Assembly: GCA_905234455.1 (NCBI GenBank) | Contig: CAJOIH010000022.1 | Span: 1-46,800 of the forward strand | Length of the DNA: 46,800 nt | DNA from: an uncultured Bacteroidales bacterium | GTDB taxonomy: Bacteria; Bacteroidota; Bacteroidia; Bacteroidales; F082 | Direction: 5' to 3' | Part shown: positions 34,869 through 42,800 of the stretch, in pieces | Layout of the letters: every line of letters begins with the position of its first letter | Position numbering within the stretch: the first letter of the stretch is position 1 | Notes under the pieces: model-generated | The model's database searches: none | What the model was told of the DNA's origin: nothing | What the model saw: only the letters and a program-made list of their open reading frames with translations | Program-made: the position numbers and the translations under genes

Positions 34869-36968
34869 TTATTTCAAATATTTATCCAACCAATTATAGA
34901 ACCGTCTCTGCCAGAGGACACCGTTCTGGGGTTTCAGCACCCAGTGGTTTTCATCCGGGAAGTAGAGGAACTCGGCCGGAATGCCACGTAGGATGGCGGC
35001 GTTGTAGGCCTGCATGCCTTGGGTGAAGCAGATGCGGTAGTCGAGGCCGCCGTGGATGACCAAAATAGGTGCCGTCCACTTGTCCACGAAGAGGTGGGGT
35101 GAGTTGGCGTAGGTCTTGCGAACGGTCTGGTTGTTCCAATCCCAGTAAGGTCCGCCGAGGTCCCAGTTCACGAACCACATCTCCTCGGTCTCGAGGTACT
35201 GTGCGTCGAGGTTGAACATGCCGTCATGGGCGATGAGGGCCTTGAAGCGTCCGTTGTGATGACCGGCCAGCCAGTACACGCTGAAGCCGCCGAAGCTGGC
35301 ACCCACGGCGCCGAGACGGTTCTCGTCGATATAGGGATCCTTGCTGACCTCGTCGATGGCACTCAGATAGTCCTTCATGCACTGTCCTCCGTAGTCGCCG
35401 CTGATCTCCTCAAGCCATTCCTGGCCGAAGCCGGGCAGGCCGCGGCGGTTGGGGGCCACAATGATATAGTCGTTGGCAGCCATCATCTGGAAGTTCCAAC
35501 GGTAGGACCAGAACTGGCTCACGGTGCTTTGGGGACCGCCTTCACAGTAGAGCAGGGCAGGGTACTTCCTGCTGGGGTCGAAATGAGGCGGATAAATGAC
35601 CCAGGTGAGCATCTGCTTGCCGTCGGTGGTCTTGATCCAACGTTCTTTCACCTCACCCATGGTGAGCTGGGCGAAGATGTTGTCGTTGACATGGCTGATC
35701 TGTGTGGCCTCGCCAGTGGTGGGGCTGACGGCAAACAATTCAGTCGGATGGCTCATCGACTGGCGTCCGGCGATGAGTTTGTCGCCGTTGCATTGCACGG
35801 AGATGTAGTTGTGCTTGCCCGAGGTGAGTTTCTTGATGTCGCCGTTTTCGATGTTCAGCGAATAGAGCTGGTCAGTGGCGTAGGCGTCGCTGATGAAATA
35901 GAGGGTCTTGCTGTCTTCAGCCCAACTGAAGCCGGTGCAGCACTGGTCGAACTTGGCCGAGTAGTCGGTCATCTCACCAGTCTCGAGGTCCATCACGAAG
36001 AGGCGCTGCTTGTCGCTTTCATAGCCGTCGCGTTCCATGCTTTCCCAAGCCATGTATTTGCCGTCGGGCGAGATGACGGGGTTGAGGTCGTAGCCCATCA
36101 TGCCTTCGGTGAGGTTCTTGCACTCGCCGCTCTGGATGAAATACTGGTATATGTCGGTGTTGGTGGAGAGGGCGTACTCTTTGCCGACCTTCTTGCGGCA
36201 GCAGTACACGAAGCTCTGTCCATCGGGCATCCATTGCACCTGTTCCATGCCGCCGAAGGGACGCACCGGGGCTTCCCACTGCTCACCGGCCATGGCGTCG
36301 AACGAGGCTTCGAGCTTGCCGCTGCTGATGTTGCCCACGAAGAGATGGCCGTAGGTGTCGACCCACTGGTCCCAGTGACGGTACATCAGGTCGTTGTTGA
36401 TGCGGCCCGAAGAGAGCGGCAGATCAGGGTAGATGTCGGCCACGGTCTCCTTCAGCTTCACCTCCTTGGTGAAGAGCACCTGCTGGCAGTCGGGCGAGTA
36501 GAGGAATCCGTTGATATCGTCGGCCTCGTTGGAGATGCACTCACGGCCAGTTCCGTCGGGGTTGATCTCCCAAAGCTGCATCACGCCCTCGTCATTGGGG
36601 CAGAGGAAGCCTATCTTCTTGCCGTCGGGACGCCACTGGGGACTGTATTCACTTTTGTCGGAGTCGGACAGCACACGGTTGCCGGCGCCGTCGGCGTTCA
36701 TAATATATAAGGTGGAACCGCTACGGTTTTCCTCCACGCTGTAGTACGTCACGTTGTAGACGATTTGGGAGTGGTCGGGCGAGAGGCTGTACTCGCCGAT
36801 GCGACCCATGGCCCAGAGGACCTCGGGTGTCATCACGTCGGAGGTCAGGGTGAGCTCTTGGGGACCGATCTTGCTTTTGCCTTTCGGCTCGGTCTCAGGC
36901 TTTTGCGAGTTGCACGATACAAGGATGCATGTGATCATGGCTAACAGGAATGGGATGTGTTTTCTCAT
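34869..36968 (-). CDS. S9 family (prolyl oligopeptidase-type) peptidase, DPP5-like lipoprotein
   Basis: A 699-residue serine peptidase with lipobox LVSC (Cys19), so probably periplasmic and membrane-anchored. A seven-bladed propeller (WD40-like blades such as PQWRPDGKKIGFLCPNDEG) covers about 50-430; the alpha/beta-hydrolase domain follows. The catalytic triad is S558 in GASFGGFS, D643 in HGGLDYR and H675 in DENHWV. The domain order and SVYWLAGHH after the serine resemble dipeptidyl peptidase 5 of Porphyromonas. It would release dipeptides for uptake. It lies 12 bases downstream of the T9SS cargo gene and is likely in its transcript. Confidence 0.93.
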   Translation of the reverse strand: MRKHIPFLLAMITCILVSCNSQKPETEPKGKSKIGPQELTLTSDVMTPEVLWAMGRIGEYSLSPDHSQIVYNVTYYSVEENRSGSTLYIMNADGAGNRVLSDSDKSEYSPQWRPDGKKIGFLCPNDEGVMQLWEINPDGTGRECISNEADDINGFLYSPDCQQVLFTKEVKLKETVADIYPDLPLSSGRINNDLMYRHWDQWVDTYGHLFVGNISSGKLEASFDAMAGEQWEAPVRPFGGMEQVQWMPDGQSFVYCCRKKVGKEYALSTNTDIYQYFIQSGECKNLTEGMMGYDLNPVISPDGKYMAWESMERDGYESDKQRLFVMDLETGEMTDYSAKFDQCCTGFSWAEDSKTLYFISDAYATDQLYSLNIENGDIKKLTSGKHNYISVQCNGDKLIAGRQSMSHPTELFAVSPTTGEATQISHVNDNIFAQLTMGEVKERWIKTTDGKQMLTWVIYPPHFDPSRKYPALLYCEGGPQSTVSQFWSYRWNFQMMAANDYIIVAPNRRGLPGFGQEWLEEISGDYGGQCMKDYLSAIDEVSKDPYIDENRLGAVGASFGGFSVYWLAGHHNGRFKALIAHDGMFNLDAQYLETEEMWFVNWDLGGPYWDWNNQTVRKTYANSPHLFVDKWTAPILVIHGGLDYRICFTQGMQAYNAAILRGIPAEFLYFPDENHWVLKPQNGVLWQRRFYNWLDKYLK

Positions 36969-36980
36969 GTTGAAAAAGGT

Positions 36981-37838
36981 TTATTTGGTTACGGATAGTT
37001 TTCTCACGATGGTGGTCTCGCCCTGGATCCTTACGAAATACTGGCCTTCGGGAAGACGGGAGACGTTGATGGTCTCGGTGGCAGGAGTGCTGATGACGGT
37101 GCGGCCGAGCAGGTCGATGACTTCGATCTTATCAATGGCAGACCCGTTGGGATTGAGGATCCTGACGATGCCCGTGGCCGGGTTGGGGCAGACGTTGATG
37201 CCCGTTTCGGCGTTGTTTTCATCGATCTCGTCGATGTCGCAGGCGTTGTATTCAGGGTTGAGGTAGATGAGGTTGTCGCCGATGTGGAAGCACAGCAGAT
37301 GGAAGATGGCACCTTGGTTGGTGGGGGTGTAACGGCCGCGGTTGAAGAAGCCCCGGCTGCTGCCCACGCCCTCGATCCAATACTCGGTCTCTTCTTCGAG
37401 GCCCATAAACGAGAATTCGAACATCCTGCGTGGCTGGCCGTTGAAGTCGGTGATGGTTGTGATGGACTCCACCATCATCGGATGGTCGTCCAAGTCGTTG
37501 AAATAGTCGCCTTCCTCGAGGTCGTAGTCATAGAGCATCTCTTCCTCGTCGTACGCGGTGCCGTCCCATTTGCGGCAATACACCTGGTTGCCTTCTTCGC
37601 GGTAGGCCCCCAGCAGCTCCCCTTGTCCTTGGATGTACACGGCGTGGTAGACCAGCCCGTCGATTTCGACGTCTTCGGCTTGGTAATGAAGCTCTTCATA
37701 GGTACCCTGGGGGTTCGGCGGACTCCAGATGTATTTGCCCATGGTGTACCAGGATTGGGCCCTGGCGCCGAACGAGAACGCAAACAAAGCCATCGCCATC
37801 AACGCGATGTTCTTGAATCTTTGTAGATTTTTGTCCAT
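36981..37838 (-). CDS. secreted protein with type IX secretion C-terminal sorting domain
   Basis: A 285-residue protein with an N-terminal signal peptide (to about GARAQ, residue 28) and a T9SS type A sorting domain at the C-terminus (about 215-285): NVCPNPATGIVRI, then KIEVIDLLGRTVIS, then INVSRLPEGQYFVRI and a short basic end. Such domains direct export through the PorSS/T9SS and are usually removed. The middle part (about 30-210) contains aromatic, acidic beta-rich sequence I do not recognise. It has its own promoter at 37874-37902. It shows that the organism has, or recently had, a T9SS. Confidence 0.9.
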   Translation of the reverse strand: MDKNLQRFKNIALMAMALFAFSFGARAQSWYTMGKYIWSPPNPQGTYEELHYQAEDVEIDGLVYHAVYIQGQGELLGAYREEGNQVYCRKWDGTAYDEEEMLYDYDLEEGDYFNDLDDHPMMVESITTITDFNGQPRRMFEFSFMGLEEETEYWIEGVGSSRGFFNRGRYTPTNQGAIFHLLCFHIGDNLIYLNPEYNACDIDEIDENNAETGINVCPNPATGIVRILNPNGSAIDKIEVIDLLGRTVISTPATETINVSRLPEGQYFVRIQGETTIVRKLSVTK

Positions 37839-37873
37839 AATTATTCTAATTTAATTAAATATTTTTCGATAGA

Positions 37874-37902
37874 CAAAATTACAAAACTTTTTGAAAATGC
37901 AA
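37874..37902 (-). promoter_or_regulatory. promoter of the T9SS cargo / S9 peptidase genes
   Basis: Minus strand TTG (37902-37900), 18 bases, TAATTTTG (37881-37874), 36 bases before the ATG at 37838. It overlaps the divergent promoter of the nucleoside kinase gene. Confidence 0.65.
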
Positions 37903-37921
37903 GTTATTTGTCCTATCTTTG
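37891..37921 (+). promoter_or_regulatory. sigma-ABfr promoter of the nucleoside kinase gene
   Basis: TTG (37891-37893), 20 bases, TATCTTTG (37914-37921): full consensus, 26 bases before the ATG at 37948. Confidence 0.8.
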
Positions 37922-37947
37922 CACTCTTGAAAACAGTTTTCACAACC

Positions 37948-39597
37948 ATGTTACAGATCTATTGCCGCAACACCAAGACTACCAAGAGTTTCCCTGAGGG
38001 GACGACGCTTCAGGAGATGCTTCCCGAATTCGAGTTTGACAAACCCTATGAGATCGTCTCGGCCCGCGTGAACAACGTGCCGCAGGGGCTTCGCTTCAGG
38101 GTTTACAACAACCGCGATGTGGAGTACGTCGACGGTCGCGACCCCTCCGGCGCGCGCATTTACTTCCGCTCGCTCTGCTTCCTGCTCAGCAAGGCCGCTC
38201 GCGACGTGTTTCCGGGCTCGAAGATTTATATGGAGAACGCCATCTCCAACGGCTATTTCTGCAACTTCCACAAGGCCGACTCCTCAGAGGTGACCGACGA
38301 CGACATCGAGCGGATCCGCCAGCGGATGCAGGAGATCGTCAACAAGGACATCCCGTTCCACCGCTACGAGGTGCAGACCGAGGAGGCGATACGCATCTTC
38401 CGCGAACTGGGCTATGAAGACAAGGTCTCGCTCATCCAGACGAGTGGTCAGGTCTATATGGACTATTACACCTTGGGCAATACCGCAGATTATTACTATG
38501 GTCGCCTGGTTCCTTCGGCAGGTTACCTGAAGCTGTGGGGGCTGGAACGCTACTACCACGGGCTGTTGCTCCGGGTGCCCGACAGGCATGACCCCAGCCA
38601 TTTGGCGGATTTCATCCCTCAGCCCAAGACCTTCGAGATGTTCAACGAGAACCTCAAGTGGAACATCATCATGGGCCTCAACAACGTGGGCGACGTCAAC
38701 CAGGCCTGCCTCAACGGCTATGCCAACACGCTGATCAAGGTGTCGGAAGCCTTGCAGGAGAAGAAGATCGTGCAGATTGCCGAGGAGATCCATCGTCGTT
38801 ACCAAGGGGAAAACGGCGTACGCCTGGTGCTCATCACCGGTCCCAGCAGCAGCGGCAAGACGACCTTCTGCAAGCGCCTCAGCGTCCAGCTCTTGGCCTG
38901 CGGCCTGAAGCCTTTGTCGTTCTCCACGGACGACTATTTCGTCAACAGGGAAGATACGCCCAAGCTGCCCAGCGGGGCCTATGACTTCGACAACTTCGAG
39001 ACGGTGAAGCACGAGGAGATGCAACGCGATTTGCTCAAGTTGCTAGGAGGGGAGACGGTGGTTATTCCCGAGTTCAACTTTGTGACGGGACGGCAGGAAT
39101 ATAACGGCAAGAAGCTGCATCTCGACTCGAACACGGTGCTGCTGCTTGAGGGCATCCATGCGCTCAACCCGAGGCTCACCGACAAGATCGACGACGCGGT
39201 GAAGTTCCGCATCTTCATCAACACCCTGACCAGCACCTCGCTCGACGACCACAACATCATCCCCACCTCCGACAACCGCCTGTTGCGCCGTATCGTGCGT
39301 GACTATAACAAAGGTGCGTTCACGGCCCGCCAGACCATCGAGCAGTGGCCCAACGTCATCGCCGCCGAGGAACAATGGATCTATCCGTTCCAGGAGAACG
39401 CCGACATGATGTTCAACTCCTCCTACCTGATCGAGTTTGCCGTCATGCGCAACCATGCCGAGGCCATCCTCACCAGTGTGCCGAAAAACTGCTCGGCCTA
39501 CACCGAGGCGCATCGACTCCTGCATTTCATCCATTATTTCATACCTGTGCCGGATAAGGAAATCCCGCAAACCTCGATGATTCGCGAGTTCATCTAA
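37948..39597 (+). CDS. nucleoside (uridine) kinase fused to TGS / ThrRS-like domains
   Basis: A 549-residue protein. The N-terminus (about 1-60, KTTKSFPEGTTLQEML) is a TGS domain, followed by a region like the second additional domain of threonyl-tRNA synthetase (about 60-230). The C-terminal half is a uridine kinase-like P-loop kinase with Walker A GPSSSGKTT (298-306), the substrate loop STDDYFVNREDTPKLPSGAYDFD, and the Walker B-like LLLEGIHAL. It should phosphorylate a nucleoside in salvage, while the TGS half may sense RNA or nucleotides; this is inference. ATG 37948 is chosen because it follows the promoter and begins the TGS domain. A strong terminator follows. Confidence 0.9.
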   Translation: MLQIYCRNTKTTKSFPEGTTLQEMLPEFEFDKPYEIVSARVNNVPQGLRFRVYNNRDVEYVDGRDPSGARIYFRSLCFLLSKAARDVFPGSKIYMENAISNGYFCNFHKADSSEVTDDDIERIRQRMQEIVNKDIPFHRYEVQTEEAIRIFRELGYEDKVSLIQTSGQVYMDYYTLGNTADYYYGRLVPSAGYLKLWGLERYYHGLLLRVPDRHDPSHLADFIPQPKTFEMFNENLKWNIIMGLNNVGDVNQACLNGYANTLIKVSEALQEKKIVQIAEEIHRRYQGENGVRLVLITGPSSSGKTTFCKRLSVQLLACGLKPLSFSTDDYFVNREDTPKLPSGAYDFDNFETVKHEEMQRDLLKLLGGETVVIPEFNFVTGRQEYNGKKLHLDSNTVLLLEGIHALNPRLTDKIDDAVKFRIFINTLTSTSLDDHNIIPTSDNRLLRRIVRDYNKGAFTARQTIEQWPNVIAAEEQWIYPFQENADMMFNSSYLIEFAVMRNHAEAILTSVPKNCSAYTEAHRLLHFIHYFIPVPDKEIPQTSMIREFI

Positions 39598-39600
39598 CAA

Positions 39601-39629
39601 AAAAAAGACGGCTTGAAGCCGTCTTTTTA
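39601..39629. terminator. bidirectional terminator after nucleoside kinase and tRNA-Met
   Basis: Stem GACGGCT/AGCCGTC (39607-39613 with 39617-39623) flanked by A6 and T5. It lies between the kinase stop and the 3' end of the convergent tRNA-Met and can serve both. Confidence 0.88.
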
Positions 39630-39632
39630 CTG

Positions 39633-39706
39633 TAGCGGGAATGAGAATTGAACTCATGACCTCCGGGTTATGAATCCGACGCTCTAACCTGCTGAGCTAT
39701 CCCGCC
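39633..39706 (-). tRNA. tRNA-Met(CAT)
   Basis: A 74-base tRNA on the minus strand. Acceptor GGCGGGA pairs with TCCCGCT (G1-U72), discriminator A, no encoded CCA. The anticodon loop TTCATAA gives anticodon CAT, and the T arm ATGAG-TTCAATT-CTCAT is perfect. The lowest anticodon stem pair is A-C. It lacks the GGG/CCC anticodon stem and C1-A72 mismatch of initiators, so it is an elongator tRNA-Met; a lysidine-modified tRNA-Ile2 cannot be wholly excluded. Confidence 0.92.
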
Positions 39707-39719
39707 GTGATTGCGGGTG

Positions 39720-39749
39720 CAAAAGTACTACAAATTTTGTTACCTGCAA
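39720..39749 (-). promoter_or_regulatory. sigma-ABfr promoter of tRNA-Met
   Basis: Minus strand TTG (39749-39747), 19 bases, TACTTTTG (39727-39720), followed by the same CACCCGCAAT that follows the tRNA-Arg promoter. The mature tRNA starts 14 bases after the -7 box. Confidence 0.82.
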
Positions 39750-39797
39750 GACTTTTCGGAAATTTTTTTTGGTATGGTTTTTGAAGTTTTAGATTTT

Positions 39798-39830
39798 TTG
39801 TTCTTCATAAAAGAATAATTCATACTTTTG
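39798..39830 (+). promoter_or_regulatory. promoter of the DUF1573-aminotransferase operon
   Basis: TTG (39798-39800), 22 bases, TACTTTTG (39823-39830), 24 bases before the ATG. The -7 box is exact; the spacer is one or two bases long. Confidence 0.6.
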
Positions 39831-39854
39831 CACATCTTAAAAATAGTCAATAAA

Positions 39855-40307
39855 ATGAAAAAGCTTGTATTATTGATTGGCCTCCTTGTGATGGCTGCTG
39901 GTCTTGCCAAGGCGCAGGACGTCACTGTTTCGGAAAATGGTCCCGAGATTGAATTTGAAAAACTGGTGCACGACTACGGTGATGTGCCATACAACGGCAA
40001 TGGCGAGTGCGAGTTCCGCTTCACCAACACCGGCAACGAGCCCCTGATCCTCCAAAAGCCCAAGTCGAGCTGCGGTTGCACCGTTCCCACCTGGCCCAAG
40101 GAGCCCATCCTGCCCGGCGAGTCGGACGTCATCAAGGTGACATACAAAACCACCAAGGTGGGACAGATCAACAAGACCATCACCGTGACCTCCAACGCCA
40201 AGGTGAACAGCACCGTGGTGCTCCGCATCAAGGGCAAAGTGCTGGAACAGGTCCCCGAGACCCTGCCTGAGAAAGAGATGGAAGCCTCTCCCGTGAACAA
40301 CAACTAA
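39855..40307 (+). CDS. DUF1573 family periplasmic protein
   Basis: A 150-residue secreted protein with signal peptide (1-21, ending AKAQ). The mature part is a single Ig-like beta domain with the DUF1573 hallmark SSCGCTVPTWPKEPI near its centre and FxHDYGDVPYNGNGECEF before it. DUF1573 proteins are abundant in Bacteroidota and of unknown function; the fold suggests adhesion or chaperone-like binding. It ends in a polar tail without a sorting signal. The aminotransferase gene follows after 13 bases, so the two are co-transcribed, although no functional link is evident. Confidence 0.9.
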   Translation: MKKLVLLIGLLVMAAGLAKAQDVTVSENGPEIEFEKLVHDYGDVPYNGNGECEFRFTNTGNEPLILQKPKSSCGCTVPTWPKEPILPGESDVIKVTYKTTKVGQINKTITVTSNAKVNSTVVLRIKGKVLEQVPETLPEKEMEASPVNNN

Positions 40308-40320
40308 GCATTTAGAATAT

Positions 40321-41541
40321 ATGCCACAAATTTCAAAGAAAGGCTTGGAGCTTCCGCAATCGGCGATTCGGAAGCTTGTTCCGTTTGCTGATGCCGCTAA
40401 AGAGCGCGGTGTCCATGTGTATCACCTCAACATCGGTCAACCCGACATCGAGACACCCAGTGGTGCCTTGAAGGCTTTGGCTGATACCGCTGCCAAGATG
40501 GCCGACAACCATGGTGTGCTGGAATACAGCCACTCGGCCGGTATCCCCAGCTACCGTCGTTCCCTCTGCAACTACTATCACCGCCACGGCATCGACGTCA
40601 CCCCCAACCAGGTCATCGTCACCACCGGTGGCAGCGAGGCATTGCAAATGGCTTTCACCGTCTGCCTGAACCCTGGCGACGAAATCATCATCCCGGAACC
40701 TTATTACACCAACTATAATACCTTCGCTAAGCTGTGCGATGCTAAGATCGTTACCATCCCGAGCGACATCAAGACAGGCTTCGCCCTGCCGCCCATCGAG
40801 GACTTTGAGAAGGCCATCACCCCGCGCACCAAGGCCATCATGATTTGCAACCCCAACAACCCCACAGGTTATCTCTATACCCACGAGGAGCTGCTGAAGG
40901 TCGCCGGTTTGGTCAAGAAATATGACCTGTACCTCTTCGCCGACGAGGTGTACCGCGAGTTCTGCTACGACGGCCACAAGCACTTCAGCGTGATGCAACT
41001 TCCTGGCTTGGAGCGCAACACCATCCTGTTCGACTCGGTCTCGAAGCGTTACAGCGCTTGCGGTGCCCGTGTGGGTTGTATGGTGACCCGCAACAGTGAG
41101 GTCTACGCCACCGCCATGCGTCTGGCCCAGGCCCGTCTGTCACCGCCCAGCTTCGGCCAGATCTTCGCTGAGGCCGCCGTGGAAACCCCGCAGTCGTACT
41201 TTGACGCCGTTTACAACGAGTACATCGCCCGCCGTAACGTCATGGTCGAAGGCATCAACAAGATCCCGGGCTGCTTCTGCCCGATGCCCAAGGGTGCCTT
41301 CTACACCGTCATCGACCTTCCGATCGACGACAGCGACAAGTTCTGCCAATGGCTGCTTACCGACTTCAGCTACGAAGGCGGTACCGTGATGCTGGCTCCT
41401 GCCACCGGTTTCTACGCCGATCCTGAAAAGGGACGCCACCAGGCCCGTATCACCTATTGCCTCTGCATCGACGACCTGAAGAAAGCCATCAAGTGCCTCG
41501 AAGAAGCCTTGAAGGAATATCCGGGAAAGATCAGAAAGTAA
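40321..41541 (+). CDS. class I PLP-dependent aminotransferase (aspartate aminotransferase-like)
   Basis: A 406-residue fold-type I aminotransferase. The motif HLNIGQPDIETP near the N-terminus, CNPNNPTGYLYT (176-187) with the substrate-binding Asn, D208 in LFADEVYRE, and the Schiff-base lysine K242 in FDSVSKRYSACGARVGC are all in place. It transfers amino groups, most likely between aspartate or another amino acid and 2-oxoglutarate; family subgroup I-gamma is probable. It lies in an operon after DUF1573. Its stop codon abuts directly the stop of the convergent NamZ gene, with no terminator hairpin visible. Confidence 0.93.
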   Translation: MPQISKKGLELPQSAIRKLVPFADAAKERGVHVYHLNIGQPDIETPSGALKALADTAAKMADNHGVLEYSHSAGIPSYRRSLCNYYHRHGIDVTPNQVIVTTGGSEALQMAFTVCLNPGDEIIIPEPYYTNYNTFAKLCDAKIVTIPSDIKTGFALPPIEDFEKAITPRTKAIMICNPNNPTGYLYTHEELLKVAGLVKKYDLYLFADEVYREFCYDGHKHFSVMQLPGLERNTILFDSVSKRYSACGARVGCMVTRNSEVYATAMRLAQARLSPPSFGQIFAEAAVETPQSYFDAVYNEYIARRNVMVEGINKIPGCFCPMPKGAFYTVIDLPIDDSDKFCQWLLTDFSYEGGTVMLAPATGFYADPEKGRHQARITYCLCIDDLKKAIKCLEEALKEYPGKIRK

Positions 41542-42744
41542 TTAGTAGATTAAATACTTTTTTCTTATTGACTTGAAGTTCTCCAAGTCATCAACCCATG
41601 AAGCGCGGATACCATCCGCGCTTTTTCCGTTTTCAATCTGCTGCTTCAGCAGGCTGTCGCCAGCAAGGTTATTGAAATACTTGGTGAAAAACAGATAGTT
41701 CTTCTCGCTGAGTTGCTGATAGGCTTCGATGAGCCATTCCAGCTGCAGATGCTGTGGGTTGTTGGCATAGTCATGGGCATATTCAGTCAAGTCGAGCCCA
41801 CGGCAGCGCTGGCCTTCGAGCAAGGGCTTGGATGCGCCGCTCTTGCTTTCAGGGGTGAACGCGAGCTCCCCTCGGAGGTCGGGATGGCCGAAAATCTGGA
41901 AAGGCTTGTCGGTGCCACGACCCACGCTGACGATGGTGCCCTCAAAGAAACACAGGGTGGGATAGAGGTACACCGATTCCCAATTGGGAAGGTTGGGCGA
42001 GGGCTTCACGGGCAACTCATAGATGGCGTTGCGGTCGTAGCCGGGGACCCCAACTACGGTGAGCTCGCAATGGACGCCGTTTTTCAGCCAGCCTTCGCCG
42101 TTCACCATCTTGCCATATTCACCGATGGTCATGCCGTACACCACCGGCACGGGGTGCATGCCGACAAACGACTTGTTCTCGGGTTTCAGCACGGGGCCGT
42201 CGATGTAAAAGCCGTTGGGGTTGGGGCAGTCGAGCACCACCACGCGGATGTCGTTCTCGGCGCAGGCCTCCATCACGTAAGTCAAGGTGGAGATGTAGGT
42301 ATAGAAACGTGTGCCCACGTCCTGCAGATAGAACAGCATCACCTCGATGTCGCGAAGCATCTCCGGAGTGGGTTTCTTGGTCTTGCCATACAACGAGGCG
42401 ATCTCGATGCCGGTCTTCTCGTCGCGGCCGTCGGTGACCTTGGCTCCGGCGTCGGCGGCGCCCCGGAAACCGTGCTCAGGACAGAAGATGCGCCTCACGT
42501 CGACGCCCAGGGTGACCAACGAGTCGACAAGGTGGGTGCTGCCGATCATGCTGGTCTGGTTGGCCACCACGCCCACATTCTTGCCTTCGAGAATGTGCAG
42601 GTAGTTTTCGGTGTCATGGGCACCACAGGTGTATTGTTCCTTAGGAATCAGACGAAGGCCTTGACCGTCGGCTTGGCCGACCATGCCACCGACCCATAGC
42701 AGTGCGAGGGCGAAACGGATGATATTTCTCATTTTGGATCTCAT
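41542..42744 (-). CDS. NamZ-type exo-beta-N-acetylmuramidase (DUF1343, GH171)
   Basis: A 400-residue secreted protein of the DUF1343 family, in which the Bacillus member NamZ releases terminal MurNAc from peptidoglycan fragments. Seen: a signal peptide (about 5-28, hydrophobic core IRFALALLWVGGMVG), GKNVGVVANQTSMIG, FCPEHGFRGAADAG, the DVGTRFYTYISTL block and LDCPNPNG. Length fits. It probably acts in the periplasm in cell-wall recycling, in line with mpl 16 kb away. A second ATG at 42732 is as good a start. The stop touches the aminotransferase stop. Confidence 0.9.
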   Translation of the reverse strand: MRSKMRNIIRFALALLWVGGMVGQADGQGLRLIPKEQYTCGAHDTENYLHILEGKNVGVVANQTSMIGSTHLVDSLVTLGVDVRRIFCPEHGFRGAADAGAKVTDGRDEKTGIEIASLYGKTKKPTPEMLRDIEVMLFYLQDVGTRFYTYISTLTYVMEACAENDIRVVVLDCPNPNGFYIDGPVLKPENKSFVGMHPVPVVYGMTIGEYGKMVNGEGWLKNGVHCELTVVGVPGYDRNAIYELPVKPSPNLPNWESVYLYPTLCFFEGTIVSVGRGTDKPFQIFGHPDLRGELAFTPESKSGASKPLLEGQRCRGLDLTEYAHDYANNPQHLQLEWLIEAYQQLSEKNYLFFTKYFNNLAGDSLLKQQIENGKSADGIRASWVDDLENFKSIRKKYLIY

Positions 42745-42762
42745 TTTTCAAAAGCGATTTTG

Positions 42763-42778
42763 TACTTTTGCAAAAATA
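42763..42778. promoter_or_regulatory. back-to-back divergent -7 boxes
   Basis: TACTTTTG (plus, 42763-42770) is joined without a gap to CAAAAATA, which is TATTTTTG on the minus strand (42778-42771). Together they make a near-palindrome between the NamZ and permease genes. Neither has a well-spaced TTG. Confidence 0.5.
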
Positions 42779-42800
42779 ATGCAAATTCTTTCAAATTCGC

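Noticed and set aside
35226..36710. 494-codon open frame antisense to the S9 peptidase
   Set aside because: Repetitive Val/Gly/Glu-rich translation, no recognisable domain; it mirrors codon bias of the real gene.
39601..39629. Attachment site next to tRNA-Met
   Set aside because: The inverted repeat is an ordinary bidirectional terminator; no repeat of the tRNA 3' end occurs elsewhere in the window.
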